A stretch of 64,000 nucleotides of DNA, taken from contig CM068372.1 of assembly GCA_034769895.1 (NCBI GenBank), positions 434,513,958 through 434,577,957 on the forward strand, read 5' to 3'. Numbering within the stretch: position 1 is the stretch's first letter; the number at the start of each line of letters is the position of its first letter. A program made the position numbers and the translations under genes. Under the pieces are notes generated by a model. That model saw nothing but the letters and a program-made list of their open reading frames with translations, was not told where the DNA came from and did not search any database. Source of the stretch: Magicicada septendecula. Taxonomy: Eukaryota > Arthropoda > Insecta > Hemiptera > Cicadidae. Of this stretch, positions 10,027-21,933 are shown one piece after another.

Positions 10027-11565
10027 TGTGACGACTTAATTGAAACTGTAATCTTAAATAAAAAAAAATTAAATTTGCAAGCGATTAAGTATTTTTAAAT
10101 CGCACTATTAAACCTAAAGCCCCTGTACTAAATCAGAATGAGAATGAGAAGTGTATGAAAATCAACAGAAGCACTAATAAAAAGTCGAATTGTAAAAAAC
10201 TTATTAATATCACAATTAACCCTTTACTAGTCATCATGCGGTGACCTGTTAGTTCCGGACTCAACGTGTTTATCGAGTCTTCTGTAATTTAGGAAGATAT
10301 AAAAATCATAATGTTTGTAATTAGAAATTTGAAGGCACGAGTAGTAGTTAAAATAATTCACTTAAATTATATATGTATAAGTAATGTATTGTTTTTGGTA
10401 ATAAGAATGTCAATTTAAATAAAAATAGGGACTATATTGTCGCGGAGTACTTGCCCCTCTCCGTTGTTATGTGCCAGTCGAATCTAGTAGAAGGTCACAA
10501 TTCTGCCATCAGACCGTACAGACGTATGAGCGAGAGCTCCACAAAATGCATTTGTTTTTTTTAATTTAATTTTAAAATGTTAGCTACCACTGCTAAACGT
10601 GGCGAGCATTGTGTAATGTGTGAATGATATAAAGATGTGTTAAGAAGAAAAATATAATAAGTAAAACAAAAACTTAACTAGTAGTAAACAAGATGACGTC
10701 TCCCCTCAAGAGGTAAATACAAGTACAACCTTATACATGAAGATGTGATCTGCATAAACTTCATAAATACACGTATACGATGCATAAGACGCTGACGAGG
10801 ACCTCCGTGGATCTACACCTACTTTCACAAAAGAAACTTCAATCTCCGCAGTGAACATCCTATCTAGTACTTGCCGAAGACATGACCCAGATGATGATGC
10901 CGACTTCAAGAATTCCAAAGAGAGACACCCCAGGACGAGGTTACTACGACCAATTGTAAAGGTGACTCGATAGCTTGCCTATCGAGAGTTAATCATATTT
11001 GATACACAACTCACATTAAAAAGAGACTTTTCAAAGACTATAAATTTTGTTTAAAATTAAAATGAGACAAGCTAAGAGTTTTCTGTAAGATTCAAGATCG
11101 TACGTTGTAACGCCTTAAATGTAAATGTAATTTATAATCACTTTAAGTAATAATACCATTCTTCAAATGGTAAAAGAAGTCTTGCAAGCGTCTAGATGAA
11201 CTCAAAATACTTAGAAGTCTTTGCTATAAATATACTTAAAGTAAACTCGGATCCGAGGTAAAAGAATACATAATCAGTTTTATCCCTAAGTTTTTATGAA
11301 AAGCATTTAAATATTTTAATCTAATTAATGATGTCATGGGATCTTTGAGTAGCAGTTGTTAATAAAGAGAAGTCATCTTGTTACACATGAAAATGAGTCC
11401 ATAAATCAGTGAAATACCTTCCCTTGTTTCCTTAAAATTATCTTATGTAATTTGTTCAATTAATTTGAGTTTAATAACAGTTCGTTACAACGTAGGCAGC
11501 CCATGTAATTGGCAAGTGTCAGTTAAGATGGGTTCCCTGGATTTGTAACGTGGCAATACGTTACA
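10027..11565 (+). repeat. LTR 1 (outer left, 1539 bp)
   Basis: It begins TGTGACG and ends GTTACA. A TATAAA box lies at 11225-11230, a 12-bp palindrome CTCGGATCCGAG at 11246-11257 and an AATAAA polyadenylation signal at 11361-11366. This suggests U3 up to about 11250, a short R, and U5 from about 11385. A perfect hairpin (arms CTCGATAG and CTATCGAG, 5-base loop) is at 10966-10986. This is the most different of the seven LTRs: it has CGACTT where the others have CGATTT near the start, two instead of three GAATGA repeats near 10138, and roughly 15 substitutions by eye. It promotes transcription of copy 1. Confidence 0.9.
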
Positions 11566-12498
11566 AAATTGCGCCACTCTGCTGTTAAATTAGTAAAAAG
11601 GTTGTAAGCATCGTGACATTAACAGAGATACGTCACCCTGCTAATTAAAGTTATGGTTACGTAGTAAAATAGATAACTTTTGGCACTCAGTTATCTGATC
11701 TATGCACTCAGGGAATGTATTTGATGTAACTTTAATTTTCATAAAATGAATTTGTTTTAAGATACGCAAATGATAGTCAGTATAACTTGAAATATTATTG
11801 TATGAAGCCAAATGCAAGTATGTACATGAATTGTAGTGCTTGGTGATCTGCTCAGTCTTTAACAGGTTTATATTATGACAATCCAAGACCTGTTGTTTCT
11901 TGAATATGCCTGCATAGTATATGTTAGTGTATGTCTGTCATCACGGTAAAAGAAAAAAAAAAATAATAATAATAATGCTCCTGTGTAAAGTAGACCCGGT
12001 TAATTACGTGGAAAGAATTTCGTAACTTAAATTTGTTACCAAAATAAATAATTAATTTAATTGGGGAAAGTACGAGAATTAATAAAGTCAGACTGTTATA
12101 ACCGTAATACACGTGTAAGTTGAAGGCGTGCTTTGTTGAATGAGATTCACCCCATGCGTCCGAGCTGGCTTCTCCAGTTAAGACCTGGCAAGGAAGTTAG
12201 TCTGTGGCATTGTGTAGAGAACAATACGTGAGTGTAAACCCCGCATTCTCACGCACAAACCCTGCCTTTGTTTACTAAATAAAAGAGGGTGGCCTACATT
12301 CCAGCAAACAGCTGATCAGCGATTTAACTTTGAAATATGTGTGCGTGGAATTTCTGTCTCTCCCTTAGAAGAGAAATTATTCTTTTCTGAATTATGCAAA
12401 TGATTTACCCAAGAATTCATCTTATCTATGTAATTAGTGTGTAGTGTTGTAGAATCAGTTTTAAGTACGTTTTAATGTGTTAGAAATAAGAAAAAAAA
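11566..12498 (+). promoter_or_regulatory. 5' leader of retrotransposon copy 1
   Basis: This is 933 bp of untranslated leader between LTR 1 and gag. It begins AAATTGCGCCACTCTGC, which does not start with the TGG expected of a primer binding site complementary to a tRNA 3' end; an unusual primer or an internal tRNA segment is possible. It holds an A-run plus AAT microsatellite near 11950-11975. No upstream gene is seen. The gag ATG follows a run of A. The leader is kept at nearly the same length in all copies. Confidence 0.7.
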
Positions 12499-13986
12499 AT
12501 GGCCCAATTTAATCCGGATTTGTTATTAAAGGACGAGCTGTCTTACGAAGCTCTTTTGCGTGGACTACCCCATGCGAATGTAACAGTCACGGAATTGCGT
12601 AGATCAATACGCGAATGTGGATTTGATACACCCGAGCAATTAAGCAACCTAAGCGAACTCGATTATGAGAGCGAGAGAGAAATTTGTAATGCCAAGTATA
12701 GTGAGCTAACCTTATTGTCTCAAACCCTCCAAGACGAGAAATCTCCGGCGATAATTTTGCGGACTACCCAGAGAATAGAGCATTTAACCCGGCGAATGAA
12801 AAATTTGTTGATCTGGCCTAATCTTACGGAAATACCACGTGAAGTGCAAAACCTAGCTGGCGAACCTTTACGTCGCTTATCCACTATTATTAATGACTTA
12901 AGAAGAAGATCCGACTCGTTCCGGATGGATGAAATAGAGAAGTCCTTGAAGAAATTACACATCTCCCCAGTACAATCCCCTACTACTGATCTACCTCCGC
13001 CTAACACTGATCGGAACTCACCCGCCGTATCGCAAATGCAAGCTAACCAAGAGCAATATACAGATAGAGATTTAAATGCCCCTCCTCCCGATCGTTTCCA
13101 GAGTTGCCCCGGAACTCACAAATTGACCACCCCGAATGCATCATATCGTTCTCCTAAAGAAATGCCAACCCTGAATCATAACGCGGACCTATACGGAAAA
13201 ATTACTCATCCTGTGGAGAAAATTTTAACTGAAATCCCTTACACCGATGGATTAAATGTCTCCAAACTACTAAATTTCATTAACTATCTCCTGCAGATAA
13301 AAGATCTACAGCAGCTGAATGATTGGCAAATTTTACAAGTTCTGCTACCGAAATGTAAACCCCCGTTAAAGAATCGTGTAATAGAAGCATTAAGCTCTAC
13401 ACTTCCAGTAGAAGACCTACATAGCTCGATAATAAAGTACTTTATTCCAACCGGAATTTATGAAGAAATTAAAAGAAAGACCGTACTCCGAGTACAAGGA
13501 AATCACAAGAGATTAGCTCATTACATCTCCGATATCAGAGAGTCATCCCGACTACTACGTGTAGATTGGAATGAGACACAGATGGTCGACACCATTTTAA
13601 TAGGATTGTCACCAGAGGAAAGATCTCGTTTAGCTTTGATAAATAGACCAAACACCATTGCAGATCTAGAACAATGCAGTATCCATTCGTCAAATGTATG
13701 GTACTCCGATCAAAATAGACATACGATGAAACCCGCAGAAACAAATAGAAATGAATTGCGAGCCCTAGAGCCCGGTGTAACAACCCTGCATGAAAGGCAA
13801 GTATTCAATAGACCTCACAATGTGCGTAAATCTAGTAAGTTAAGTGTAACACCATCTAAAGCGGAAACAAGGTACCCTCATCGCAATAAACCCATCTGTT
13901 ATAATTGCGGCAAATATGGACACATAAGAAAAGACTGCAAGAGCAAGCCATTGGAATGTAAACACTCAGATCCAAAAAACATGTAA
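12499..13986 (+). CDS. Gag polyprotein, copy 1 (intact frame, 495 aa)
   Basis: Gag is the structural protein that packages the element RNA into cytoplasmic particles. The frame opens at an ATG after a run of A and encodes MAQFNPDLLLKDELSYEALL at its start. A hydrophilic Pro/Ser-rich middle (about residues 155-225) is followed by a helical capsid-like region (about 230-380). A CCHC zinc knuckle lies near the end (CYNCGKYGHIRKDC, residues 467-480). Length and layout are normal for a Ty3/gypsy Gag. Copies 1 and 6 are the only ones with an unbroken frame; copies 2-5 lack two bases of AGAGAG near the position of 13538. Copy 1 has a private Cys in place of Arg in the QSRPGTH segment. Pol follows in another frame, so a frameshift would be needed to make Gag-Pol. 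Confidence 0.9.
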   Translation: MAQFNPDLLLKDELSYEALLRGLPHANVTVTELRRSIRECGFDTPEQLSNLSELDYESEREICNAKYSELTLLSQTLQDEKSPAIILRTTQRIEHLTRRMKNLLIWPNLTEIPREVQNLAGEPLRRLSTIINDLRRRSDSFRMDEIEKSLKKLHISPVQSPTTDLPPPNTDRNSPAVSQMQANQEQYTDRDLNAPPPDRFQSCPGTHKLTTPNASYRSPKEMPTLNHNADLYGKITHPVEKILTEIPYTDGLNVSKLLNFINYLLQIKDLQQLNDWQILQVLLPKCKPPLKNRVIEALSSTLPVEDLHSSIIKYFIPTGIYEEIKRKTVLRVQGNHKRLAHYISDIRESSRLLRVDWNETQMVDTILIGLSPEERSRLALINRPNTIADLEQCSIHSSNVWYSDQNRHTMKPAETNRNELRALEPGVTTLHERQVFNRPHNVRKSSKLSVTPSKAETRYPHRNKPICYNCGKYGHIRKDCKSKPLECKHSDPKNM

Positions 13987-14125
13987 GGCAGGGAGACCCG
14001 AAATCCTGTGTCTTACGCAGCAACTCGAAATCTGGTGAACCTAAAGAAACGAATAAAAAAAATATATATATATATTTTATAACCAAAGTGGAAGGAAAAG
14101 AAGTTTTAAGGAAATAGATCCCTAC

Positions 14126-17100
14126 GTGAGACAATTTCTTGAAAAATGTAACGCGATAAATAAATGTAACTGGACTAAAAGTCTATTACCCTTAATATGA
14201 GTTGACTTAGGCGTTACCTCCACAATCGCATTAATTGATTCGGGATCTAGCAGAACCTTAATCAGTCAAGAGTTAGCAGACAAATTAGCGAAACACCATC
14301 TAGTAAAACGGAGTCAACCGGTGAATATAAAGTGTGCTACCGCCAATAAACAAAATATAATAATAAAACTGAGCATTACCGTTAAGGTTAAAATCAAGAA
14401 CCTAACCTGGATTTTTACAATGTTAGTATGTAATGAATTAGGACCCGACTTAATATTAGGAGCAGACTTTATTAGTAAAACGGGAATGATTCTTGACATC
14501 TATGAGCAAAAATATTATTTTCGATTCGACCGTACACGGAAATATAGATTTGATTGTAATAATGAGAAACAGGAAAAAAATTGTTCATCTACTGCACATG
14601 TAATACACCAAGAGTCTGATTTATCTCATCTAGAAAGTAGAGATAGAATGAGAATACTGAAATTAATAAAAGAATTTTCCTCAGTTCTTACACCTAAACT
14701 AGGACTCACTGAACTAACAGAATATAAAATTAATCTGAGCGATCAGAAAGTAATACGCCTACCTCCATACAAGTTGTCGCCTCCCAAGATGGAAGTGATG
14801 AGAAACCATATCAACAAGTTGTTGGAGCAAGGAGTCACTGAACCCTCTACGTCCCCATATTCATCACCCTCCTTTTTAGTACCGAAAGGTCACGATAAAC
14901 ACAGACTAGTCGTGGACTACAGGCAATTAAACAAAAGAATAGAATTTGAATCTATTCCTCTTCCAGACATCCATAGTGCTTTCCATTACTTCACGAAAGC
15001 TATGGTCTTTACGGTAATGGATCTGAATCAAGCTTTTCACCAAATACCCCTTTCGGAAGAATCAAAACGTCTAACCGCGTTTGCCGTTCCTTTTAACTTG
15101 TACCAATTTACTAGAGTACCCTTTGGAATATCTCAAGGAAGTTCCGTATGTAGTAGATTATTAGAAAGGATATTTCACGATATTAAATTTAAATATGTGT
15201 ATCACTATTTGGACGACATCGTTATATATAGCGAATCAATGGAACAACATCTTAAACACTTACGTGAAGTGTTATCTCGGTTATAAAAAGCAGGATTAAC
15301 TGTTAACCCAAAAAAGGTAAATTTTGCCGTCCCACAGTTTTCATTCTTAAGCCACATCGTGAAAGCGAATGGAAAAGTAAGCATTGACCCCGAACATACC
15401 CGCGCTATTAGAGAATTTTCACCCCCACGAGATGCAAAAGGTATAGCCCGATTTTTGGGAATGGTAAATTATTTCCACAAGTATATTCCCCATCTTGCCG
15501 AAATAGCAGCACCCCTAAATTCTTTAAGAAAGAAGGGAGCGAAGTTTGAATGGAGCTCACTACATCAAAATGCGTTTGAGCAACTTAAAGAAAGTATCAT
15601 ATCTCCCCCAGTTTTGCAGCTAGCCGATTTCACGAAACCTTTCGTAGTGCAGACCGACAGTTCCAGTGTAGCGTTAGGTGCAGTCATATATCAAGAGATA
15701 GAAAACAGCAGACTACCTATTAGTTATGCATCGCGAACCTTGAGCGACCAAGAAAGAAAATATTCCGCATATGAATTGGAATGTTTAGCCATTGTTTTTG
15801 CATTCGAGAAGTTTAAACCCTTTCTAGAACATAAAGAATTCCTTTTGGAAACTGATAATCAAGCATTATCTTGGTTACTGAATCACCCTAAACAGTTAGG
15901 ACGTATTGGAAGATGGGTATTGAAGTTAAACTGCTACAAATTCAGAGTGCAGCATATTAAAGGTACACAAAACGTAGTCGCTGATACCCTGTCCCATATA
16001 TTCCAGTCGCCCACTAAAACTCCCGAAAGCAAGGAGAATCCGGAAATAGCACTTGCTAATGCCGTAATTACTGAGTTCCCCCTTGCCTTTACAAACATTG
16101 CCCTGTATCAACAACAAGACCCCTTACTGAAGCCTATTATAGAACAACTTGCGCAAGGTATTAAATCCGAGAAATACGTATTGAGTAAAAATGTACTATG
16201 CCATAAAATAAGAAGCGGAAAGGAACTAAGAATAATAGCCCCTGATGTGATTAAGCCCATGCTGATGGAGTACTTCCATTCATCTACCATAGGAGCCCAT
16301 ATGGGAATCAATAAGACAATACATCGTGTTCGAAAGGAATATCATTGGAACAATATGAACAGCGAAATAGCCAGTTTCGTAAAGAAATGTAAATTATGTG
16401 CTCTCAGTAAACCAGCCAGAAATAATCAGGTAAGCCAGTTGATTTCGGAAATCCCTAAGACCCCTTTTTCTAAACTTTATCTAGACTTTTCAGGTCCTTA
16501 TCCGCGATCCAAATCAGGTAATACTATGTTACTCATCTGTGTAGATTCATTCACCAAATTTGTTTGGATGTATCCCATGCGACGAGCATTAGCGTCGACG
16601 ACTGTAAAAATATTACAGGAAAGATTATTTAAAGACTACGGTACACCTGTACGTATAGTATCAGATAATGGACCACAGTTTAAAGCGAAAGAATTTAAGA
16701 ATATGTGTTTCAAGTTAGGAATAGACCATATAACCACTACGGAGTATCGACCGCAAGGCAATATTGCTGAAAGGTATCTACGAAACCTCAAATCTGCATT
16801 AATCGCCTATCATGCGATAGGCGTCGTGATAGCAAAACGTCATCATACGTCGTGGGACCAAAACCTATCCTGGATTCAATACGCCTTTAATTCAGCTTAT
16901 CACGAAGGTCACAAGTCGACCCCGTTTGAGTTACTGTACAAATACCAACCAAACCACCCCTTGTCCACTAAATGGAAAATACACGACCTGCTACCTCCGC
17001 AAATAACGGATAAGCAGATAAAGCAAATATGGAATAAAGCCCGCTCTAATTTAAGAGCGAACTTAGAGAAATCCGGAAAATACCATGAGAAAGGTATTCA

Positions 17101-17367
17101 TAAAATTCAATTAGATACCAAATAGGTGACTTAGTAATGTATAAGACTCACCCCACTAGTAGTGCAATTGATAAGACCACCTCTAAACTATCATACCGAT
17201 GGTGTGGCCCTTACCAAATCCAGAAGTACCTAACTCCAGTTACAGTAGCCCTGTACGAACCTGTGACTCGAAAATATGTGCGGCGAACACATATTTTGCA
17301 GATAAAATTGTATAAGAAGAAGAGAAGAAATAGTATAACCAAAAATAGAAAAGGTAATACTAGGTAG
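14126..17367 (+). pseudogene. Pol polyprotein, copy 1: PR-RT-RNase H-IN, with stops and a frameshift
   Basis: Domains in order: aspartic protease (LIDSGSS, then LILGADF); reverse transcriptase (FLVPKG, VVDYRQLNKR, YLDD about 26 codons before the stop); RNase H (QTDSSS, YELECLAIV, ETDNQAL, VADTLS); and integrase (zinc-binding H-x6-H and CKLC, then catalytic Asp in LDFSGP, Asp in VSDNGPQF and Glu in NIAERY, the last two 35 residues apart). A GPY-type tail is at 17137-17367 (RWCGPYQ). Breaks: TGA at 14198-14200 before the protease (only copies 1 and 6), TAA at 15284-15286 inside RT (all copies), and a frame change near 17122-17130 before the tail (all copies). The left limit is only where the frame is clearly open, not a real start. 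Copy 1 has Leu in HILQIK where the others have Ser. Confidence 0.88.
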
Positions 17368-17828
17368 TGAAGTATATTATACTTCTGAAACCATGCTAAA
17401 TGTTAATCGTAGAGTTTGGAAATCAGGCCTGATCAACCTGAGATCCAGTGCTGCGAAAGATAAGTAAATGAGTACTCAATGACAACTAAACTGAATTCTA
17501 AATAGCAAAAGATTTAGAAAATTACTCTACGGAGAGAGTAACAAAACCCCAAGAAAAAAACGGTAGTAGATTTAAGTGATAGAGATGAGAAAGAGTTTTG
17601 TGTTTTAAAATGTAGATATTAAGTGTGAATAGTATGTAAAAAAAAAAAAGGTAGTTTATAAGAAAATATAAAAGTATATTGTGTTGTGGAGAAGAAACAA
17701 GTGGATATAACGCTTACCAATAACTATGTGAGAGAAATTCCACACACTGACACCAAACATACTCCAAGTCCCCAATTGTGCGTTAGACTCACAACACACC
17801 AGTAACGTGAAATTTAAGCGGTGGAGTA
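17368..17828 (+). other. 3' non-coding segment of retrotransposon copy 1
   Basis: This 461 bp between pol and LTR 2 has no open frame and no env-like gene. It contains a run of A (about 17639-17649) that varies in length between copies. It ends AAGCGGTGGAGTA just before the LTR, a weak polypurine tract. It has TTGGAAATCAGGCC like copy 6, where copies 2-5 have AATGAGG. Confidence 0.75.
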
Positions 17829-19374
17829 TGTGACGATTTAATTGAAACTGTAATCTTAAATTTAAAAAAATTAAATTTGCGAGCGATTAAGTATTTTTAA
17901 ATCGCACTATTAAACCTAAAGCCCCTGTACTAAATCAGAATGAGAATGAGAATGAGAAGTGTATGAAAATCAACAGAAGCACTAATAAAAAGTCGACTTG
18001 TAAAAAACTTATTAATATCACAATTAACCCTTTACTAGTCATCATGCTGTGACCTGTTAGTTCCGGACTCAACGTGTTTATCGAGTCTTCTGTAATTTAG
18101 GAAGATATAAAAATCATAATGTTTGTAATTAGAAATTTGAAGGCACGAGTAGTAGTTAAAATAATTCACTTAAATTATATATGTATAAGTAATGTATTGT
18201 TTTTGGTAATAAGAATGTCAATTTAAATAAAAATAGGGACTATATTGTCGCGGAGTACTTGCCCCTCTCCGTTGTTATGTGCCAGTCGAATCTAGTAGAG
18301 GGTCACTATGCTGCCGTCAGACCGTACAGACGTATGAGCGAGAGCTCCACGAAAATGCATTTGTTTTTTTTAATTTAATTTTAAAATGTTAGCTACCACT
18401 GCTAAACGTGGCGAGCGTTGTGTAATGTGTGAATGATATAAAGATGTGTTAAGAAGAAAAATGTAATAAGTAAAACAAAAACTTAACTAGTAGTAAACAA
18501 GATGACGTCTCCCCTCAAGAGGTAAATACAAGTACAACCTTATACATGAAGATGTGATCTGCATAAACTTCATAAATACACGTATACGATGCATAAGACG
18601 CTGACGAGGACCTCCGTGGATCTACACCTACTTTCACAAAAGAAACTTCAATCTCCGCAGTGAACATCCTATCTAGTACTTGCCGAAGACACGACCCAGA
18701 TGATGATGCCGACTTCAAGAATTCCAAAGAGAGACACCCCAGGACGAGGTTACTACGACCAATTGTAAAGGTGACTCGATAGCTTGCCTATCGAGAGTTA
18801 ATCATATTTGATACACAACTCACATTAAAAAGAGACTTTTCAAAGACTATAAATTTTGTTTACAATTAAAATGAGACAAGCTAAGAGTTTTCTGTAAGAT
18901 TCAAGATCGTACGTAGTAACGCCTTAAATGTAAATGTAATTTATAATCACTTTAAGTAATAATACCATTCTTCAAATGGTAAAAGAAGTCTTGCAAGCGT
19001 GTAGATGAACTCAAAATACTTAGAAGTCTTTGCTATAAATATACTTAAAGTAAACTCGGATCCGAGGTAAAAGAATACATAATCAGTTTTATCCCTAAGT
19101 TTTTATGAAAAGCATTTAAATATTTTAATCTAATTAATGATGTCATGGGATCTTTGAGTAGCAGTTGTTAATAAAGAGAAGTCATCTTGTTACACATGAA
19201 AATGAGTCCATAAATCAGTGAAATACCTTCCCTTGTTTCCTTAAAATTATCTTATGTAATTTGTTCAATTAATTTGAGTTTAATAACAGTTCGTTACAAC
19301 GTAGGCAGCCCATGTAATTGGCAAGTGTCAGTTAAGATGGGTTCCCTGGATTTGTAACGTGGCAATACGTTACA
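17829..19374 (+). repeat. LTR 2 (shared by copies 1 and 2, 1546 bp)
   Basis: It serves at once as 3' LTR of copy 1 and 5' LTR of copy 2. It has three GAATGA repeats and GATTTAATTG at the start, as in all inner LTRs, and CCGTCAGACC, as in LTRs 6 and 7. There is no target duplication at either side, as expected for an LTR shared inside an array. Confidence 0.9.
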
Positions 19375-20308
19375 AAATTGCGCCACTCTGCTGTTAAATT
19401 AGTAAAAAGGTTGTAAGCATCGTGACATTAACAGAGATACGTCACCCTGCTAATTAAAGTTATGGTTACATAGTAAAATAGATAACTTTTGGCACTCAGT
19501 TATCTGATCTATGCACTCAGGGAATGTATTTGATGTAACTTTAATTTTCATAAAATGAATTTGTTTTAAGATACGCAAATGATAGTCAGCATAACTTGAA
19601 ATATCATTGTATGAAGCCAAATGCAAGTATGTACATGAATTGTAGTGCTTGGTGATCTGCTCAGTCTTTAACAGGTTTATATTATGACAATCCAAGACCT
19701 GTTGTTTCTTGAATATGCCTGCATAGTATATGTTAGTGTATGTCTGTCGTCACGGTAAAAGAAAAAAAAAATAAATAATAATAATGCTCCTGTGTAAAGT
19801 AGACCCGGTTAATTACGGGGAAAGAATTTCGTAACTTAAATTTGTTACCAAAATAAATAATTAATTTAATTGGGGAAAGTACGAGAATTAATAAAGTCAG
19901 ACTGTTATAACCGTAATACACGTGTAAGTTGAAGGCGTGCTTTGTTGAATGAGATTCACCCCATGCGTCCGAGCTGGCTTCTCCAGTTAAGACCTGGCAA
20001 GGAAGTTAGTCTGTGGCATTGTGTAGAGAACAATACGTGAGTGTAAACCCCGCATTCTCACGCACACACCCTGCCTTTGTTTACTAAATAAAAGAGGGTG
20101 GCCTACATTCCAGCAAACAGCTGATCAGCGATTTAACTTTGAAATATGTGTGTGTGGAATTTCTGTCTCTCCCTTAGAAGAGAAATTATTCTTTTCTGAA
20201 TTATGCAAATGATTTACCCAAGAATTCATCTTATCTATGTAATTAGTGTGTAGTGTTGTAGAATCAGTTTTAAGTACGTTTTAATGTGTTAGAAATAAGA
20301 AAAAAAAA

Positions 20309-21794
20309 ATGGCCCAATTTAATCTGGATTTGTTATTAAAGAACGAGCTGTCTTACGAAGCTCTTTTGCGTGGACTACCCCATGCGAATGTAACAGTCAC
20401 GGAATTGCGTACATCAATACGCGAATGTGGATTTGATACACCCGAGCAATTAAGCAACCTAAGCGAACTCGATTATGAGAGCGAGAGAGAAATTTGTAAT
20501 GCCAAGTATAGTGAGCTAACCTTATTGTCTCAAACCCTCCAAGACGAGAAATCTCCGGCGATAATTTTGCGGACTACCCAGAGAATAGAGCATTTAACCC
20601 GGCGAATGAAAAATTTGTTGATCTGGCCTAATCTTACGGAAATACCACGTGAAGTGCAAAACCTAGCTGGCGAACCTTTACGTCGCTTATCCACTATTAT
20701 TAATGACTTAAGAAGAAGATCCGACTCGTTCCGGATGGATGAAATAGAGAAGTCCTTGAAGAAATTACACATCTCCCCAGTAGAATCCCCTACTACTGAT
20801 CTACCTCCGCCTAACACTGATCGGAACTCACCCGCCGTATCGCAAATGCAAGCTAACCAAGAGCAATATACAGATAGAGATTTAAATGCCCCTCCTCCCG
20901 ATCGTTTCCAGAGTCACCCCGGAACTCACAAATTGACCACCCCGAATGCATCATATCGTTCTCCTAAAGAAATGCCAACCCTGAATCATAACGCGGACCT
21001 ATACGGAAAAATTACTCATCCTGTGGAGAAAATTTTAACTGAAATCCCTTACACCGATGGATTAAATGTCTCCAAACTACTAAATTTCATTAACTATCTC
21101 CTGCAGATAAAAGATCTACAGCAGCTGAATGATTGGCAAATTTTACAAGTTCTGCTACCGAAATGTAAACCCCCGTTAAAGAATCGTGTAATAGAAGCAT
21201 TAAGCTCTACACTTCCAGTAGAAGACCTACATAGCTCGATAATAAAGTACTTTATTCCAACCGGAATTTATGAAGAAATTAAAAGAAAGACCGTACTCCG
21301 AGTACAAGGAAATCACAAGAGATTAGCTCATTACATCTCCGATATCAGAGTCATCCCGACTACTACGTGTAGATTGGAATGAGACACAGATGGTCGACAC
21401 CATTTTAATAGGATTGTCACCAGAGGAAAGATCTCGTTTAGCTTTGATAAATAGACCAAACACCATTGCAGATCTAGAACAATGCAGTATCCATTCGTCA
21501 AATGTATGGTACTCCGATCAAAATAGACATACGATGAAACCCGCAGAAACAAATAGAAATGAATTGCGAGCCCTAGAGCCCGGTGTAACAACCCTGCATG
21601 AAAGGCAAGTATTCAATAGACCTCACAATGTGCGTAAATCTAGTAAGTTAAGTGTAACACCATCTAAAGCGGAAACAAGGTACCCTCATCGCAATAAACC
21701 CATCTGTTATAATTGCGGCAAATATGGACACATAAGAAAAGACTGCAAGAGCAAGCCATTGGAATGTAAACACTCAGATCCAAAAAACATGTAA
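20309..21794 (+). pseudogene. Gag, copy 2 (2-bp frameshift)
   Basis: This has the same domain plan as copy 1, with a leader at 19375-20308. Loss of AG from an AGAGAG run near 21347 ends the first part after 357 codons. The rest, with the zinc knuckle, continues in another frame from 21390 to 21794. It has more private changes than other copies: NLDLLLKN near the start, RTSIREC, VESPTT and QSHPGTH. Copies 2-5 share the deletion, so it predates their duplication. Confidence 0.9.
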
Positions 21795-21933
21795 GGCAGG
21801 GAGACCCGAAATCCTGTGTCTTCCGCAGCAACTCGAAATCTGGTGAACCTAAAGAAACGAATAAAAAAAATATATATATATATTTTATAACCAAAGTGGA
21901 AGGAAAAGAAGTTTTAAGGAAATAGATCCCTAC

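Noticed and set aside
10706..10918. Reverse-strand 70-codon frame in each LTR
   Set aside because: It lies wholly inside the LTR, has no family resemblance, and is conserved only because the LTRs are near-identical.
12720..13007. Reverse-strand frames opposite gag and pol, repeated six times in the array
   Set aside because: They are antisense shadows of gag and pol. Their repetition follows from the array, not from independent conservation.
17126..17828. Possible env gene after integrase, as in insect errantiviruses
   Set aside because: Only a 76-codon GPY-type integrase tail and ~460 bp without an open frame are present, with no signal peptide or membrane segment.
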